Below, one piece after another: positions 53,179 to 62,419 of a DNA stretch of 64,000 nucleotides. Origin of the DNA: Bradyrhizobium erythrophlei (GTDB taxonomy: Bacteria > Pseudomonadota > Alphaproteobacteria > Rhizobiales > Xanthobacteraceae); the NCBI GenBank assembly GCA_900129675.1, contig FSRD01000001.1, positions 4,329,501 through 4,393,500 on the forward strand, given 5' to 3'. The notes beneath the pieces are model-generated. The model was given only the letters and a program-made list of their open reading frames with translations. It did not search any database and was not told the origin of the DNA. Position 1 is the stretch's first letter. Each line of letters starts with the position of its first letter. The position numbers and the translations under genes are program-made.

Positions 53179-54173
53179 GTACCGGTACGCACCTGGTCAG
53201 TGTCGTCATTCCGGCTTACAACGCCGGCGCGACGATCGACGAAACGCTTCGCAGCGTCAGATCCCAGTCGCACGAACGGCTCGAAATCATCGTGGTGGAC
53301 GACGGCTCGACCGATGACACGCTCGCCGTCGCCGAGCGGCATGCGGACCAGGATCCCCGTATCAAGATCATAAGGCAGGGCAACGCAGGCGTGGCGGCGG
53401 CTCGCAACGTCGGATGGCAGGCGGCTCGTGCGGAATTCATTGCGTTCATCGACGCCGATGATCTGTGGGCGCCGTCCAAGATCAAGCGACAGCTCCAGGT
53501 GATGATTGATGGAGGAGAGCGGACGGGCCTCGTCTACAGTTGGTACGCCTGGATTGATGCGAAGAGTCGCGTGAACGTCAAGTCCGACCCGGTCTACCAT
53601 GCGGGCGAGGTGCTGGACTATCTGTTCGAAGGTAATTTCATCGGCAACGGAAGTTCGGCAATGGTCCGCCGGGAAGCCCTGGTTGCTGCAAATGGGTTCG
53701 AGAGCGGCCTCCGGGCGTTGGGTGCGCAGGGGTGCGAAGATCTGCTGTTCTATTGCCGGGTTGCGGAAGCGTATCACTTCGCGGTGGTTCCTGAATATGA
53801 GATCGGCTACCGTTACCTGCCGAACAATATGTCCAGCGACATGACTCGGATGTTCCGCTCCTGGATGCTGGTTGCGGACGAGATGGCGGCTCGCCATCCC
53901 GATCGCGCTGCCCTGCTGGATCGGGGAATCAGCAACTACGCCCGATGGCTGCTTCGAAGAGCGCTGATCGGCGGCCGATTGGGCTACTTTGCGTCGGTCC
54001 TCGCGCTGTTAGGCCGGCGGAACCCCTTGTTGGCCGTCAAGGTCGTCGCGCTCGGTCTGCCGCGGGATATTGCCTCTGCGGCGTGGTGGATGTCCCGCGG
54101 TCTGCGGCACAGAGAGCTCCGACGGCCGCTGCCGTCGTTCCTGATCGGCGACCCCAATCAATCTCGATGCTAG
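53175..54173 (+). CDS. Glycosyltransferase family 2
   Basis: 332 residues. GT-A motifs: VSVVIPAYNAGATIDETLRS, IIVVDDGSTDDTLAV, QGNAGVAAARNVGW and AFIDADDLWAPSKIKRQL (DxD). The fold ends near residue 230; the rest is basic and partly hydrophobic. It starts inside the last codons of the trifunctional gene (ATGA) and overlaps the ABC exporter start, so it is one link of a coupled operon. Confidence 0.92.
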   Translation: MSTGTHLVSVVIPAYNAGATIDETLRSVRSQSHERLEIIVVDDGSTDDTLAVAERHADQDPRIKIIRQGNAGVAAARNVGWQAARAEFIAFIDADDLWAPSKIKRQLQVMIDGGERTGLVYSWYAWIDAKSRVNVKSDPVYHAGEVLDYLFEGNFIGNGSSAMVRREALVAANGFESGLRALGAQGCEDLLFYCRVAEAYHFAVVPEYEIGYRYLPNNMSSDMTRMFRSWMLVADEMAARHPDRAALLDRGISNYARWLLRRALIGGRLGYFASVLALLGRRNPLLAVKVVALGLPRDIASAAWWMSRGLRHRELRRPLPSFLIGDPNQSRC

Positions 54174-55996
54174 ACGCTGGCGACATGAACAGGCCGAGAG
54201 CCGCGCGGCGCGCGGCATTGGCCGAGCTGTGGCGGCTCCTCAAGGTGACTCCGCTGCCGCGTTGGGCAACGCCTCTGCTGATCATCCTTGGCCTGGCCTC
54301 GTCGCTGGCGGAAACGGTCGGCATCACGCTCGTGCTGCTTTTCTTCTATCTCGCCATGGGGCAAGTCGAGCTCGCCACGTCGACAAGCGGCGTCCTGGGC
54401 GATGCGCTGCGGCACGCGACCACCTGGTTTCACAGCTCGACCGAGACCGCTCTGGTGGTGCTTCTTCTGATCGTTGTGCGCGGCGCCCTGGCTTTCGCCA
54501 ATACGCTGATCAGCGCGCGCGTTGGCGAGCAGATCAATGAGGTCGCGCGCAACCGCGTTCACCTGCAATATCTGTCAACCTCATATTCGTTCTTTCAGCG
54601 CCATGACGAGGCCTACCTCATGGAGGTCCTGGGGACCGAGACGTGGTTGATCGCGGGGGCTTACAGCAGTCTTACCCGGATCATCGTCAGCTCCTGTTCG
54701 ATCTTTCTCTTCGTGTCATTTCTCTTTGCGCTCTCGCTGAAGATCACGGTTATGGCTATCGCTGCATCGATGGTCGTATCTGCCGGGCTGCGTCACCTTT
54801 CGAGGCCGATGCAGGAGCTCGGCGGCGGGGTGAAGGTGGTCCATCAGAGACTGGGAGAGCATATGCTGATGACCCTTCAGGGCATGCGTACGATCCGTGC
54901 GTATGGCCAGGAGAAGGTGCATCAGGAGCGCTTCGAGGGCGCGTCAGCGGAGGCGCGCCGGGTCGCACTGGGACTTGCGCGCCTTTCCGCGCTGGTGTCT
55001 CCGCTTACGGAAGTTGGATATCTGGTGGTGCTTTGCCTCGTTATCGCTTCCGCCGACATGTGGGGAATCGGGTTTGCGACCAGCCTTACGGCGGTAGCCT
55101 TGCTCTATCGATTGCAGCCACATATGCGAGAGCTCGAGACCAGCCTGTTATATATGGCGCAAATCGAGCCGCAGCTGCGTTCCATCCGCCTCATGCTGGC
55201 GAAGGACGACAAGGAATACCCGAAGCCGGGACACGTCGCGATCAGCGGGCTGAGCGGCAACATCTCGTTTCGCAATGTCTCCTTCCGCTACGACGTAGAA
55301 TCTGATTCCGCGCTTCACGATGTCTCCTTTGACATTCCGGCAGGCAAGATCACCGCGCTCGTCGGCGCGAGCGGGGCGGGCAAGACCACGGTCGTGAACC
55401 TTCTGCTTGGACTTTATTCGGCAACCGAGGGAAGCATCAGGGTTGATGGTTGTCCCATTGAAGATCTCCGCCGGACCGACTGGCTCGGTCTGCTCGCGAT
55501 TGCCGGCCAGGACGTCGATCTTGTCGAAGGCACCGTGATCGACAATGTGCGGATGTCGAAGAACGACGCCTCGGAGAAGGAGATTTTGCACGCGTTGCGC
55601 GTAGCGGGTATTTCGGACATCGTTGAAGCCTTGCCCGACAAGTACGACACCTGGATCGGGCAGCGCGGCATGCGCTTTTCGGGCGGACAGCGTCAGCGTA
55701 TTGGACTTGCCCGCGCGATTGTCCGTAATCCCGAGTTCCTGATCCTTGACGAGGCCATGAGCGCGCTCGACCGCTCGTTGGAGGAGAGTGTCAAGCGCGC
55801 AATCCAGCAGCAGTTCAAGGGCCGGACCTTGCTGCTCATTACCCACCGCCTGGAATCCGTGCTCGACGCGGATCACGTGGTGTGCCTCGAGGCCGGCCGG
55901 GTTTGCGCGCAGGGTACTCCGGCGAAGCTGCGCGCGGACTCCGGTAGCCTCTTTGCGCGTAACCTTCGGGTGGAAGCCCTCCGAACCGGACGTTGA
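54167..55996 (+). CDS. ABC exporter half-transporter (MsbA/PglK-like)
   Basis: 609 residues from ATG 54167, which overlaps the previous stop; ATG 54185 is an alternative. Six N-terminal helices (ATPLLIILGLASSLAETVGI and following) are fused to an ATPase: Walker A VGASGAGKTT near 400, Q-loop IAGQDVDLVEG, signature FSGGQRQR near 504, Walker B EFLILDEAMSALD, and ITHRLES. The layout is that of lipid-linked oligosaccharide flippases (PglK) and MsbA. No HlyD or TolC partner is nearby, so a type I protein secretion role is less likely. It probably moves the unit built by the 48101-54173 transferases. Confidence 0.88.
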   Translation: MLDAGDMNRPRAARRAALAELWRLLKVTPLPRWATPLLIILGLASSLAETVGITLVLLFFYLAMGQVELATSTSGVLGDALRHATTWFHSSTETALVVLLLIVVRGALAFANTLISARVGEQINEVARNRVHLQYLSTSYSFFQRHDEAYLMEVLGTETWLIAGAYSSLTRIIVSSCSIFLFVSFLFALSLKITVMAIAASMVVSAGLRHLSRPMQELGGGVKVVHQRLGEHMLMTLQGMRTIRAYGQEKVHQERFEGASAEARRVALGLARLSALVSPLTEVGYLVVLCLVIASADMWGIGFATSLTAVALLYRLQPHMRELETSLLYMAQIEPQLRSIRLMLAKDDKEYPKPGHVAISGLSGNISFRNVSFRYDVESDSALHDVSFDIPAGKITALVGASGAGKTTVVNLLLGLYSATEGSIRVDGCPIEDLRRTDWLGLLAIAGQDVDLVEGTVIDNVRMSKNDASEKEILHALRVAGISDIVEALPDKYDTWIGQRGMRFSGGQRQRIGLARAIVRNPEFLILDEAMSALDRSLEESVKRAIQQQFKGRTLLLITHRLESVLDADHVVCLEAGRVCAQGTPAKLRADSGSLFARNLRVEALRTGR

Positions 55997-56365
55997 ACTT
56001 CCCTTGCGCGGCAATTCAGGGCAAACCAAGAGTTCAAAAATTCCGCGACCACGCGCGCCGAGATCGCGCCGTCGTTTCCTGGGCCCGTAGTACTACGGAT
56101 CAGGTCTGGAGCTGAAGGCGCGACCGTGGAGCCGGCGTTTCGCGACCGATCGGAATTCACGCTCTGATTGGAATAAACTGTTGTTGCACAGGCTGTTCCT
56201 CTCTCTCCGGGAATTTACTCGTAATGGATTGCGCGTGAGCGCGTGCACTTGAAAGAAACCTGAACGAGGCACCGTGCGTTCTTCCGCATGCTGCAATTTT
56301 TTCCGAAATTCATAAACCTTGAACGCCTTTGTGGTGGTTGTGGCGCAAAGGAGCCACAATCTATC
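55997..56365. other. Intergenic region before the RTX glycanase
   Basis: About 370 bases. AAGGAG at 56347-56352 precedes the ATG at 56366 by 13 bases, a long spacing. An in-frame ATG at 56288 exists but lacks a ribosome site. No promoter consensus was picked out. Confidence 0.4.
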
Positions 56366-59300
56366 ATGACAACAAACCCAACCTACGCGAGCGTCATCGT
56401 CGGAACTTCTGGATCGGACATTCTCTTCGGCGGCACCGGAAATGACCTTCTCACCGGAGGAGCCGGCAGTGACATTTTCGCGATTTCGAAGGGCTACGGC
56501 TCGGACACCATTAGCGACTTCCAGGCCGGCGTCGGCGGTGACGTCCTGCGCGTCCAGAATTACGGGTTTGCGAACTTCGCAAAGTTCGTTGCAGCCGCCA
56601 CGCAGGTGGGCTCCGATACGGTCGTCACCCTGTCGAGCACTGAAACGCTGACGTTGCAGAACCTCGCGCTCTCCTCTCTCGTCGCGTCCAATGTCGTCCT
56701 CGACAATCCGCTTCAGGGAAGCGCCTCGCCGAACACGGCGGCGCTAACGGTCCAGGCCGGCGGCACGCTGACCGGAAGTGCGATGAACGACTCCCTGCAG
56801 GCGCTCGGAACCGGGGTCACCCTGATCGGGGGCGCGGGAGACGATACCTACTTCATGTACGACCACAACACAAAGGTCGTCGAGCAGAGCGGGCAGGGTA
56901 TCGATACCATCAACGATGGGATGATCGACGGCTACAGCCTCGTCAATGCGCCGAACGTCGAAAACCTGATCCTGGGCGGCAGCTACGCATCGCCTGCGAC
57001 CGGCAACGATCTCGACAACATCATCATCGGAAATGCCGGCAACAACGTCATCGATGGCGGCAAGGGCAATGACGTGCTCCACGGCGGCGGCGGCATCGAC
57101 ACCTTTGTCATCGCCGTGGGCAACGGCAACGATATCATTACCGACTTCACGACCGGCGCCGGCGGCGACATCCTGCAACTCAACGGCACCGGTTTCCGGA
57201 CGTTGTCCGACGTCACCGCCGCCATGAAGCAGGTCGGGACCGACACCGTCCTTACGCTAATCAGCGGCGAAACCCTCCGGCTCAACAACACCAAAGTCGA
57301 GAACTTCACCACGGCCAACGTCAATATCGTCACGCAGCCCACCGGGCTGGTGCAGACCTTCAACGACGATTTCAACGCGCTCTCCGCGGGCCAGGACCCG
57401 CATCTGACATGGCGCACAAGCTATGCCTGGAGCGGTGCGGCGAGTTACTCGCTTGCGGGCGAGCAGCAGATCTACGTCGACCCGAGCTTTTCGGGATTGC
57501 CGGGAACCCAAGCTTCGGCGCCGCTCGGCCTCAATCCGTTCTCGATCCAGAACGGCCATCTCGTCATTACCGCGCAGCCGCTGCCTGCGAGCGACGCGGC
57601 CTATGCCGGTGGCCACCAGTTCTCGTCGGGCATGATCTCGACCCAGAACAGCTTCGCTCAGACCTACGGGCATTTTCAGATGACGGCCACGCTGTCCGGC
57701 ACGCCCGGCGCGTGGCCTGCCTTCTGGATGTTGCCCACCAACCCGCACGGTCTCTCGACCGAACTCGACGTGCTCGAAGCGCTCGGCACGCATCCCGACC
57801 AGTCGCATTGGGGCTTCCGATCCTCGACCACACCTGACCAGGGATATTGGTCGAATACCGCCAACCTGACCGCGGGCCAGCATACGTTCGCGGTGGAATG
57901 GACACCGTACACGCTGACCTTTTTGGTGGATGGCGCTGAAGTGGGGCAGGTGGCCACTCCCTCCGATATGAACACGGCGATGTACATGATCGCCAACCTT
58001 GCCATGGGCGGGAGCTGGGCCGGCAATGCCGCGCCCGACGCGACGGCGACGGTGAGCATCGATTCGATCACCGCGTATCAATTGCCGGAATACACGCTCG
58101 CGAATTATACGCTGCTCACCAGCGGAACGCCGACCAGCACGATCACCGGGACCGCGAGCGCCGACACGCTGACCGGTACATCGGGCAACGATCTGATCGA
58201 CGGAGCAGGAGGCGCCGACACCATGACCGGCGGCGGCGGCGACGACACCTATATCGTCTCCGATTCCAACGCCAAGATCGTCGAAAGCTATGGCGGCGGC
58301 GTCGACACGGTAAAGTCGTCCGTCACCTACAAGCTTCCCGACTATGTCGAGAACCTGACGCTCACGGGATCGGCCGCCATCAACGCCACCGGCAACTCGC
58401 AGTCCAACATCATCACCGGCAATGATGCCGCGAACGTCATCACCGGCGGGCTCGGCAACGACATCCTGACCGGCGGCGGTGGCGCGGATACCTTTGTCAT
58501 CAATGCCGGCGACGGTTCGGACATCATCACCGATTTCACGCCGGGTTCGGGGGCGGGGCACGACGTCGTTCAGCTCAACGGCTTTGCCTTCATTTCGTTC
58601 GCCGACGTCAACGCGGCCATGACGCAGGTTGGGAACGACGTCTATCTGGCGCTGACAAATCAGGATACGCTGGTCTTTCGCAACACCACGATCTCGGCCT
58701 TTACCAGTGATGATTTCCAGCTGCCTGGATCTCTCCCGGTCGGCGGCACGATCACATCCTGGATCAATGGAAGCGTCAGCAGCCATATTGTCTACGGCAC
58801 GGCGTGGAATGACAAGATTACACCGGTAAATACCGATGACACGATGGTTGGATGGACCGGCGACGATACCTACGTCATCAGCAATGCGAACCAGAAAATA
58901 GTCGAGAATCCCGGCGGCGGCATAGATAGTGTCGAGGCCTGGACCTCCTATACCCTGCCCGCCAACGTCGAAAACCTGACCTTGATGATGGGCGGGCTCA
59001 CCGGCACCGGCAACCAGCTGGCCAACCGTATCGTAGGCTCGAGCGGCGACGACATCCTCAATGGCGGCGGCGGCAATGACTGGATTTACGGAGGCGCGGG
59101 CAACGACACGTTCATCTACAGCACGGGCAGCGGTAACGTTACAATCGCCGACTTCCACGTTCCGACAAGCACGAGTTCCGAGCATGACAAGCTGATACTG
59201 AAGGGTTACGACGCCGGCGCCTACCTGACCAATGTGAACGACGTATGGACCATTCACTACGCGGGAGGAGCGGATACCCTGCATATTGTGGGCACGACCC

Positions 59301-61618
59301 AGCTGACGGCGTCGGACTACTCGTTCGTTTCCGCGACGGGCGCGTCGATGACCATGACAGCCCTCTCCGCGCCAACAATTTCGTTCGCCGCCGGCAGCGG
59401 ATCGACCGGGGCGGGCCTCACCAATGCAAATCATCTTACCCTGACCGGCTACGCGCAGGCAGGCGTCACCGTCATTGTATTCGACGGAGCAAGTCAGATC
59501 GGCACAGCGAGCGCCGACAACAATGGTACCTGGAGCTTTGCTACCGCAACGCTGGCCGATGGAAGCCATGCGTTTAAGACGGTTGCGGCGGATGGTGGCG
59601 GCAATCTGAGCGCGCCCTCAGCTGAGCTCGACGTCACGGTCGACACCGTCGCCCCGGCCGCGCCCACAGTGGCGTCGTTCTCTCCCGACAGCAATGTCGT
59701 CGGCGATGGCATCACCAACGTCAATAATGTGACCCTAACCGGAACCGCATTGGCGGGGAGCATGGTAGAGGTGTTTGACGGTGCTACCCAGATCGGCACG
59801 ACGACCGTCAATGGCAGTGGCGTCTGGTCGTTTGCAACGGGAGCGCTGTTCGACGGTAGCCACACGTTCGCCGGCAAAGCTGTGGATGCCGCAGGTAACG
59901 TGAGTGCGGCCTCGGCGGCATTGAATGTCACCATAGATACTGTCGCGCCCAATGCACCTAGCCTTATCTCCGATACGCTCGTCTCCGCGAATGCAATGAT
60001 TGTTTCCGGTACGGCCGAGGTGGGAAGCACCGTTAAATTATATGAAGGGACGACCTTGCTGGGCACGGGCTTGGCGGCGTCCAGCGGAGCCTGGAGTATC
60101 TATACCGGAGCGCTGACCGGAGGTCCGCATAATCTTACTGCGACCGCAACAGACGCAGCCGGCAATTCAAGCCAGCTCTCCGGTGTCCTGGACGCGGTTG
60201 TCGGCACGGTAATCGAGGCGGCTGGCACCACGACGCTTACTGAGGCTGGAAACAACTTTTATCTGTCGAAAACCGGTGCCGCTGTCCTGCTGAAAAATGG
60301 CGGCGCGAGCGTTGTGGCGGGTCAGTTTGGCACATGGGCGCCGGTGGGCGCAGAGGCGACGTCAGGCGGTTACGATGTGGCCTGGAAGGATCCGGCCACC
60401 GGCAAGTACGCGGTGTGGACCACCGATAGCAACGGCAACTTCATATCCAAGATTCTGAACAACGTATCCGGAACGGACTCGACGCTCGAATCGATCGAGA
60501 CCGTTTTCCACCAGGATCTCAATGGCGATGGCGTGATCGGCCTTCCCGCGCCTCAGACCACGACAATTGAGATATCTGGCTCGACTATACTGGTTCGGGT
60601 CGGCAGCAATTACCTGCTCGATCCGACTGTTGGCAGCAATGGACCCACGTTGAAGTATGGCGGCGCCGCAGTCGTCTCGGGGCAGTTTGGCACATGGGCG
60701 CCAGTGGGCGCAGAGGCAACGTCGAGCGGCTACGATGTGGCCTGGAAGGATTCGGTCACCGGCAATTACGCGGTGTGGGCCACAGACAGCAACGGCAACT
60801 TCATATCCAAGATTCTGAACAACGTGTCCGGATCAGACACGTCGCTTAAATCGATCGAGGCTGTTTTCTACCAGGACCTCAACGGCGACGGCGTGATCAA
60901 TACTTCGTCCACCGTCCTCGATATCTCCGGAAAAATCGTATTGAACCTAAGCAACATGACGCAAGCGGCTACCATCGAGGCTGGCGCAACCCTCGAGTCG
61001 ACGGGTGCCGTTTCCGGATCAATTACCTTGAACGCGTCGACCGGCAATCTGGTGCTCGACCACGCTTCCCAGTTCACTGGAACGTTGATCGGTCTGACCG
61101 GGGACGGTACCGCGTCCAACTCCAACCACATCGATCTGAAGGATATCACATACGCAACGGGAACGTCGGCTTCCTTTTCCGGGAATACATCCGGCGGCGT
61201 CTTGACCGTGATCGATGCTCAAAATCACGCGGCGCATCTTTCGGTGGTCGGAGACTACACCCACTCGACGTTCGGCCTTTCCAGCGATGGAAGCGGCGGC
61301 ACTCTGGTCATCGATCCTCCCAACGAGAGATTTGATTTTGCGCCCGTCGCGGCGCAGCAATCGGCACCGGCCGCGCAACCCGTTGCGCTCGCGCGTTTGG
61401 GAGGTGATGGCTTTGTCTTTGGCCATGCCGACGCCTCTGGAGGCCCGGATAGCCTCGCCATCGAAACCATCAATGACGCAGGGGCCAAATGGATGTCGAT
61501 GGCGGATAGCCTCCGATCAGCGCTCGATGCTGGCAGCTATCATCTGGAACTAACTCACACCGCGACGCCGGCAGACGTCCACTTCGCGGAGTTCCACAAT
61601 TTCATGCTTCACCAGTAG
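56366..61618 (+). CDS. Giant secreted RTX protein with GH16 glycanase domain (ExsH/PlyB-like)
   Basis: 1750 residues from ATG 56366 (MTTNPTYASVIVGTSGSDIL); ATG 56288 would add 26. No Sec signal; type I secretion is likely, as for ExsH and PlyB of rhizobia. Order: RTX calcium repeats (GGTGNDLLTGGAGSDIF; again ~210-250); GH16 ~331-575 with GAWPAFWMLP and catalytic ELDVLE (Glu466, Asp468, Glu471); RTX blocks ~590-980 (GSSGDDILNGGGGNDWIYGG); three Ig-like repeats ~1010-1275 (TLTGTALAGSMVEVFDGATQ); two W-rich repeats ~1300-1520 with calcium-loop-like DLNGDGVI; and a C-terminal region ending FHNFMLHQ. It should cut exported polysaccharide outside the cell. The transporter is not in the window. Confidence 0.92.
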   Translation: MTTNPTYASVIVGTSGSDILFGGTGNDLLTGGAGSDIFAISKGYGSDTISDFQAGVGGDVLRVQNYGFANFAKFVAAATQVGSDTVVTLSSTETLTLQNLALSSLVASNVVLDNPLQGSASPNTAALTVQAGGTLTGSAMNDSLQALGTGVTLIGGAGDDTYFMYDHNTKVVEQSGQGIDTINDGMIDGYSLVNAPNVENLILGGSYASPATGNDLDNIIIGNAGNNVIDGGKGNDVLHGGGGIDTFVIAVGNGNDIITDFTTGAGGDILQLNGTGFRTLSDVTAAMKQVGTDTVLTLISGETLRLNNTKVENFTTANVNIVTQPTGLVQTFNDDFNALSAGQDPHLTWRTSYAWSGAASYSLAGEQQIYVDPSFSGLPGTQASAPLGLNPFSIQNGHLVITAQPLPASDAAYAGGHQFSSGMISTQNSFAQTYGHFQMTATLSGTPGAWPAFWMLPTNPHGLSTELDVLEALGTHPDQSHWGFRSSTTPDQGYWSNTANLTAGQHTFAVEWTPYTLTFLVDGAEVGQVATPSDMNTAMYMIANLAMGGSWAGNAAPDATATVSIDSITAYQLPEYTLANYTLLTSGTPTSTITGTASADTLTGTSGNDLIDGAGGADTMTGGGGDDTYIVSDSNAKIVESYGGGVDTVKSSVTYKLPDYVENLTLTGSAAINATGNSQSNIITGNDAANVITGGLGNDILTGGGGADTFVINAGDGSDIITDFTPGSGAGHDVVQLNGFAFISFADVNAAMTQVGNDVYLALTNQDTLVFRNTTISAFTSDDFQLPGSLPVGGTITSWINGSVSSHIVYGTAWNDKITPVNTDDTMVGWTGDDTYVISNANQKIVENPGGGIDSVEAWTSYTLPANVENLTLMMGGLTGTGNQLANRIVGSSGDDILNGGGGNDWIYGGAGNDTFIYSTGSGNVTIADFHVPTSTSSEHDKLILKGYDAGAYLTNVNDVWTIHYAGGADTLHIVGTTQLTASDYSFVSATGASMTMTALSAPTISFAAGSGSTGAGLTNANHLTLTGYAQAGVTVIVFDGASQIGTASADNNGTWSFATATLADGSHAFKTVAADGGGNLSAPSAELDVTVDTVAPAAPTVASFSPDSNVVGDGITNVNNVTLTGTALAGSMVEVFDGATQIGTTTVNGSGVWSFATGALFDGSHTFAGKAVDAAGNVSAASAALNVTIDTVAPNAPSLISDTLVSANAMIVSGTAEVGSTVKLYEGTTLLGTGLAASSGAWSIYTGALTGGPHNLTATATDAAGNSSQLSGVLDAVVGTVIEAAGTTTLTEAGNNFYLSKTGAAVLLKNGGASVVAGQFGTWAPVGAEATSGGYDVAWKDPATGKYAVWTTDSNGNFISKILNNVSGTDSTLESIETVFHQDLNGDGVIGLPAPQTTTIEISGSTILVRVGSNYLLDPTVGSNGPTLKYGGAAVVSGQFGTWAPVGAEATSSGYDVAWKDSVTGNYAVWATDSNGNFISKILNNVSGSDTSLKSIEAVFYQDLNGDGVINTSSTVLDISGKIVLNLSNMTQAATIEAGATLESTGAVSGSITLNASTGNLVLDHASQFTGTLIGLTGDGTASNSNHIDLKDITYATGTSASFSGNTSGGVLTVIDAQNHAAHLSVVGDYTHSTFGLSSDGSGGTLVIDPPNERFDFAPVAAQQSAPAAQPVALARLGGDGFVFGHADASGGPDSLAIETINDAGAKWMSMADSLRSALDAGSYHLELTHTATPADVHFAEFHNFMLHQ
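59374..60205 (+). repeat. Three Ig-like repeats in the RTX gene
   Basis: Period about 280-290 bases, encoding units of the kind LTLTGYAQAGVTVIVFDGAS, VTLTGTALAGSMVEVFDGAT and IVSGTAEVGSTVKLYEGTT, each ending in AAGN-like or GGN-like turns and DTVAP linkers. These are bacterial Ig-like modules that often space or bind in large exported proteins. Copies are diverged at DNA level. Confidence 0.8.
60301..60894 (+). repeat. Near-identical tandem units of 360 bases in the RTX gene
   Basis: CAGTTTGGCACATGGGCGCC begins at 60323 and again at 60683, exactly 360 bases apart. About 210 bases around each are close to identical (encoding GQFGTWAPVGAEATS, YDVAWKD, DSNGNFISKILNNVSG, DLNGDGVI). High identity points to recent duplication or gene conversion. 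Confidence 0.9.
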
Positions 61619-61643
61619 CGCTCGGATGCCGCGCCACCGAGCG
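61619..61643 (+). terminator. Hairpin immediately after the RTX gene
   Basis: CGCTCGG (61619-61625) pairs with CCGAGCG (61637-61643) across an 11-base loop, starting right after the stop codon. No T-run follows, so it may be an mRNA-end structure more than an intrinsic terminator. Confidence 0.35.
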
Positions 61644-61716
61644 GTTGGACCGGTAGAAGCAAGCCGGCGCTGTCCGATCGCAGCCGGCAATTCAAATGAA
61701 CGAAATGATCGCCCGC

Positions 61717-61953
61717 TCACCGAGGGACATTCGTCCTGTTACTGTTCAGGTTGGGGTTCGCGGAGACGGCCGGAGGAACACCCTGGCCGATCGGATTTTG
61801 GAACGGATTGTTGCTGGGGTGAGTGGCTACCGGCGTGCGCGAGCCGGTCGTGACATGTTGTGAGCGGTTCGGGGTACCTTGCTTTGTCCCTTGTGCAAGT
61901 GCGGGCGCGGCAAGGACGAGCGGAACGATCAGTAAAAATCGCAGCGGTAACAT
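61717..61953 (-). CDS. Small exported protein
   Basis: 78 residues from ATG 61953 (four codons inside a longer frame). Sec signal MLPLRFLLIVPLVLAAPALA with cleavage at ALAQ. The mature part is low-complexity, rich in Asn, Pro, Thr and Gly (TPNRSQHVTTGSRTPV, HPSNNPFQNPIG), probably disordered. It is convergent with the RTX gene and may be unrelated to it. Function unknown. Confidence 0.5.
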   Translation of the reverse strand: MLPLRFLLIVPLVLAAPALAQGTKQGTPNRSQHVTTGSRTPVATHPSNNPFQNPIGQGVPPAVSANPNLNSNRTNVPR

Positions 61954-62040
61954 TGAAGCCTCCATCTGCCCGAACCAGGGCGGTCAAAAGACAAGTTCGT
62001 GTTTCTCACTTAAGTTCCCGGTTCCCGGTCCGGGAAAAGG

Positions 62041-62257
62041 TCACGGCTTCTTGCAATCGGTATAAAAGGTGTCGTTAGCAGCGACGATCCGCTCGATGCA
62101 TTGCTTGGGATCGACGGGGTTGCCCTCAACGGTGAAATCATGGGCCTGGGTTTTCAGGACAAGCGTGCATGCGGGCGATGACGAGCGCGAACTGGACCTC
62201 GTTGGCGACCGGCGCAACGTGGTCGTGATCATTCGGTATCAAATCTCCCGAACTCAT
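62041..62257 (-). pseudogene. Joined fragments of two small genes
   Basis: From ATG 62257 one frame reads MSSGDLIPNDHDHVAPVANE and VQFALVIARMHA before stopping at 62138; it resembles the start of small cytoplasmic Bradyrhizobium proteins. A different frame reads QAHDFTVEGNPVDPKQCIE and RIVAANDTFYTDCKKP to a stop at 62041, which looks like the end of an exported protein. I read this as two truncated genes fused by a deletion; neither part is complete. Confidence 0.3.
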
Positions 62258-62419
62258 CGGTTTGGCTGCGTCCCGCTGTGCTCAGTTGCAGATTAATCCA
62301 ACCCATGCGCCCTGAACACGGACTTTTCGCCTGTACCAAAATCAGCGTTCTGACTACAATGACCCGTAATCGACGCGGAAGGCAGGGTGTCGTTTGCGGC
62401 GGGCAAGGAGAAGGATGAC

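Noticed and set aside
54167..55996. ABC transporter as the type I secretion ATPase for the RTX protein
   Set aside because: Proximity suggests it, but there is no membrane-fusion partner, no peptidase or CLD-like N-domain, and it is coupled to glycosyltransferases.
56390..59130. Repeated GGxGxD-coding DNA as a possible CRISPR or satellite array
   Set aside because: The repeats are in frame, vary at third positions and encode RTX nonapeptides; there are no unique spacers of fixed length.
57257..59569. A 770-codon open frame on the minus strand inside the RTX gene
   Set aside because: It mirrors the Gly/Asp-rich RTX coding strand in a GC-rich gene, is low-complexity, and has no recognisable domain or ribosome site.
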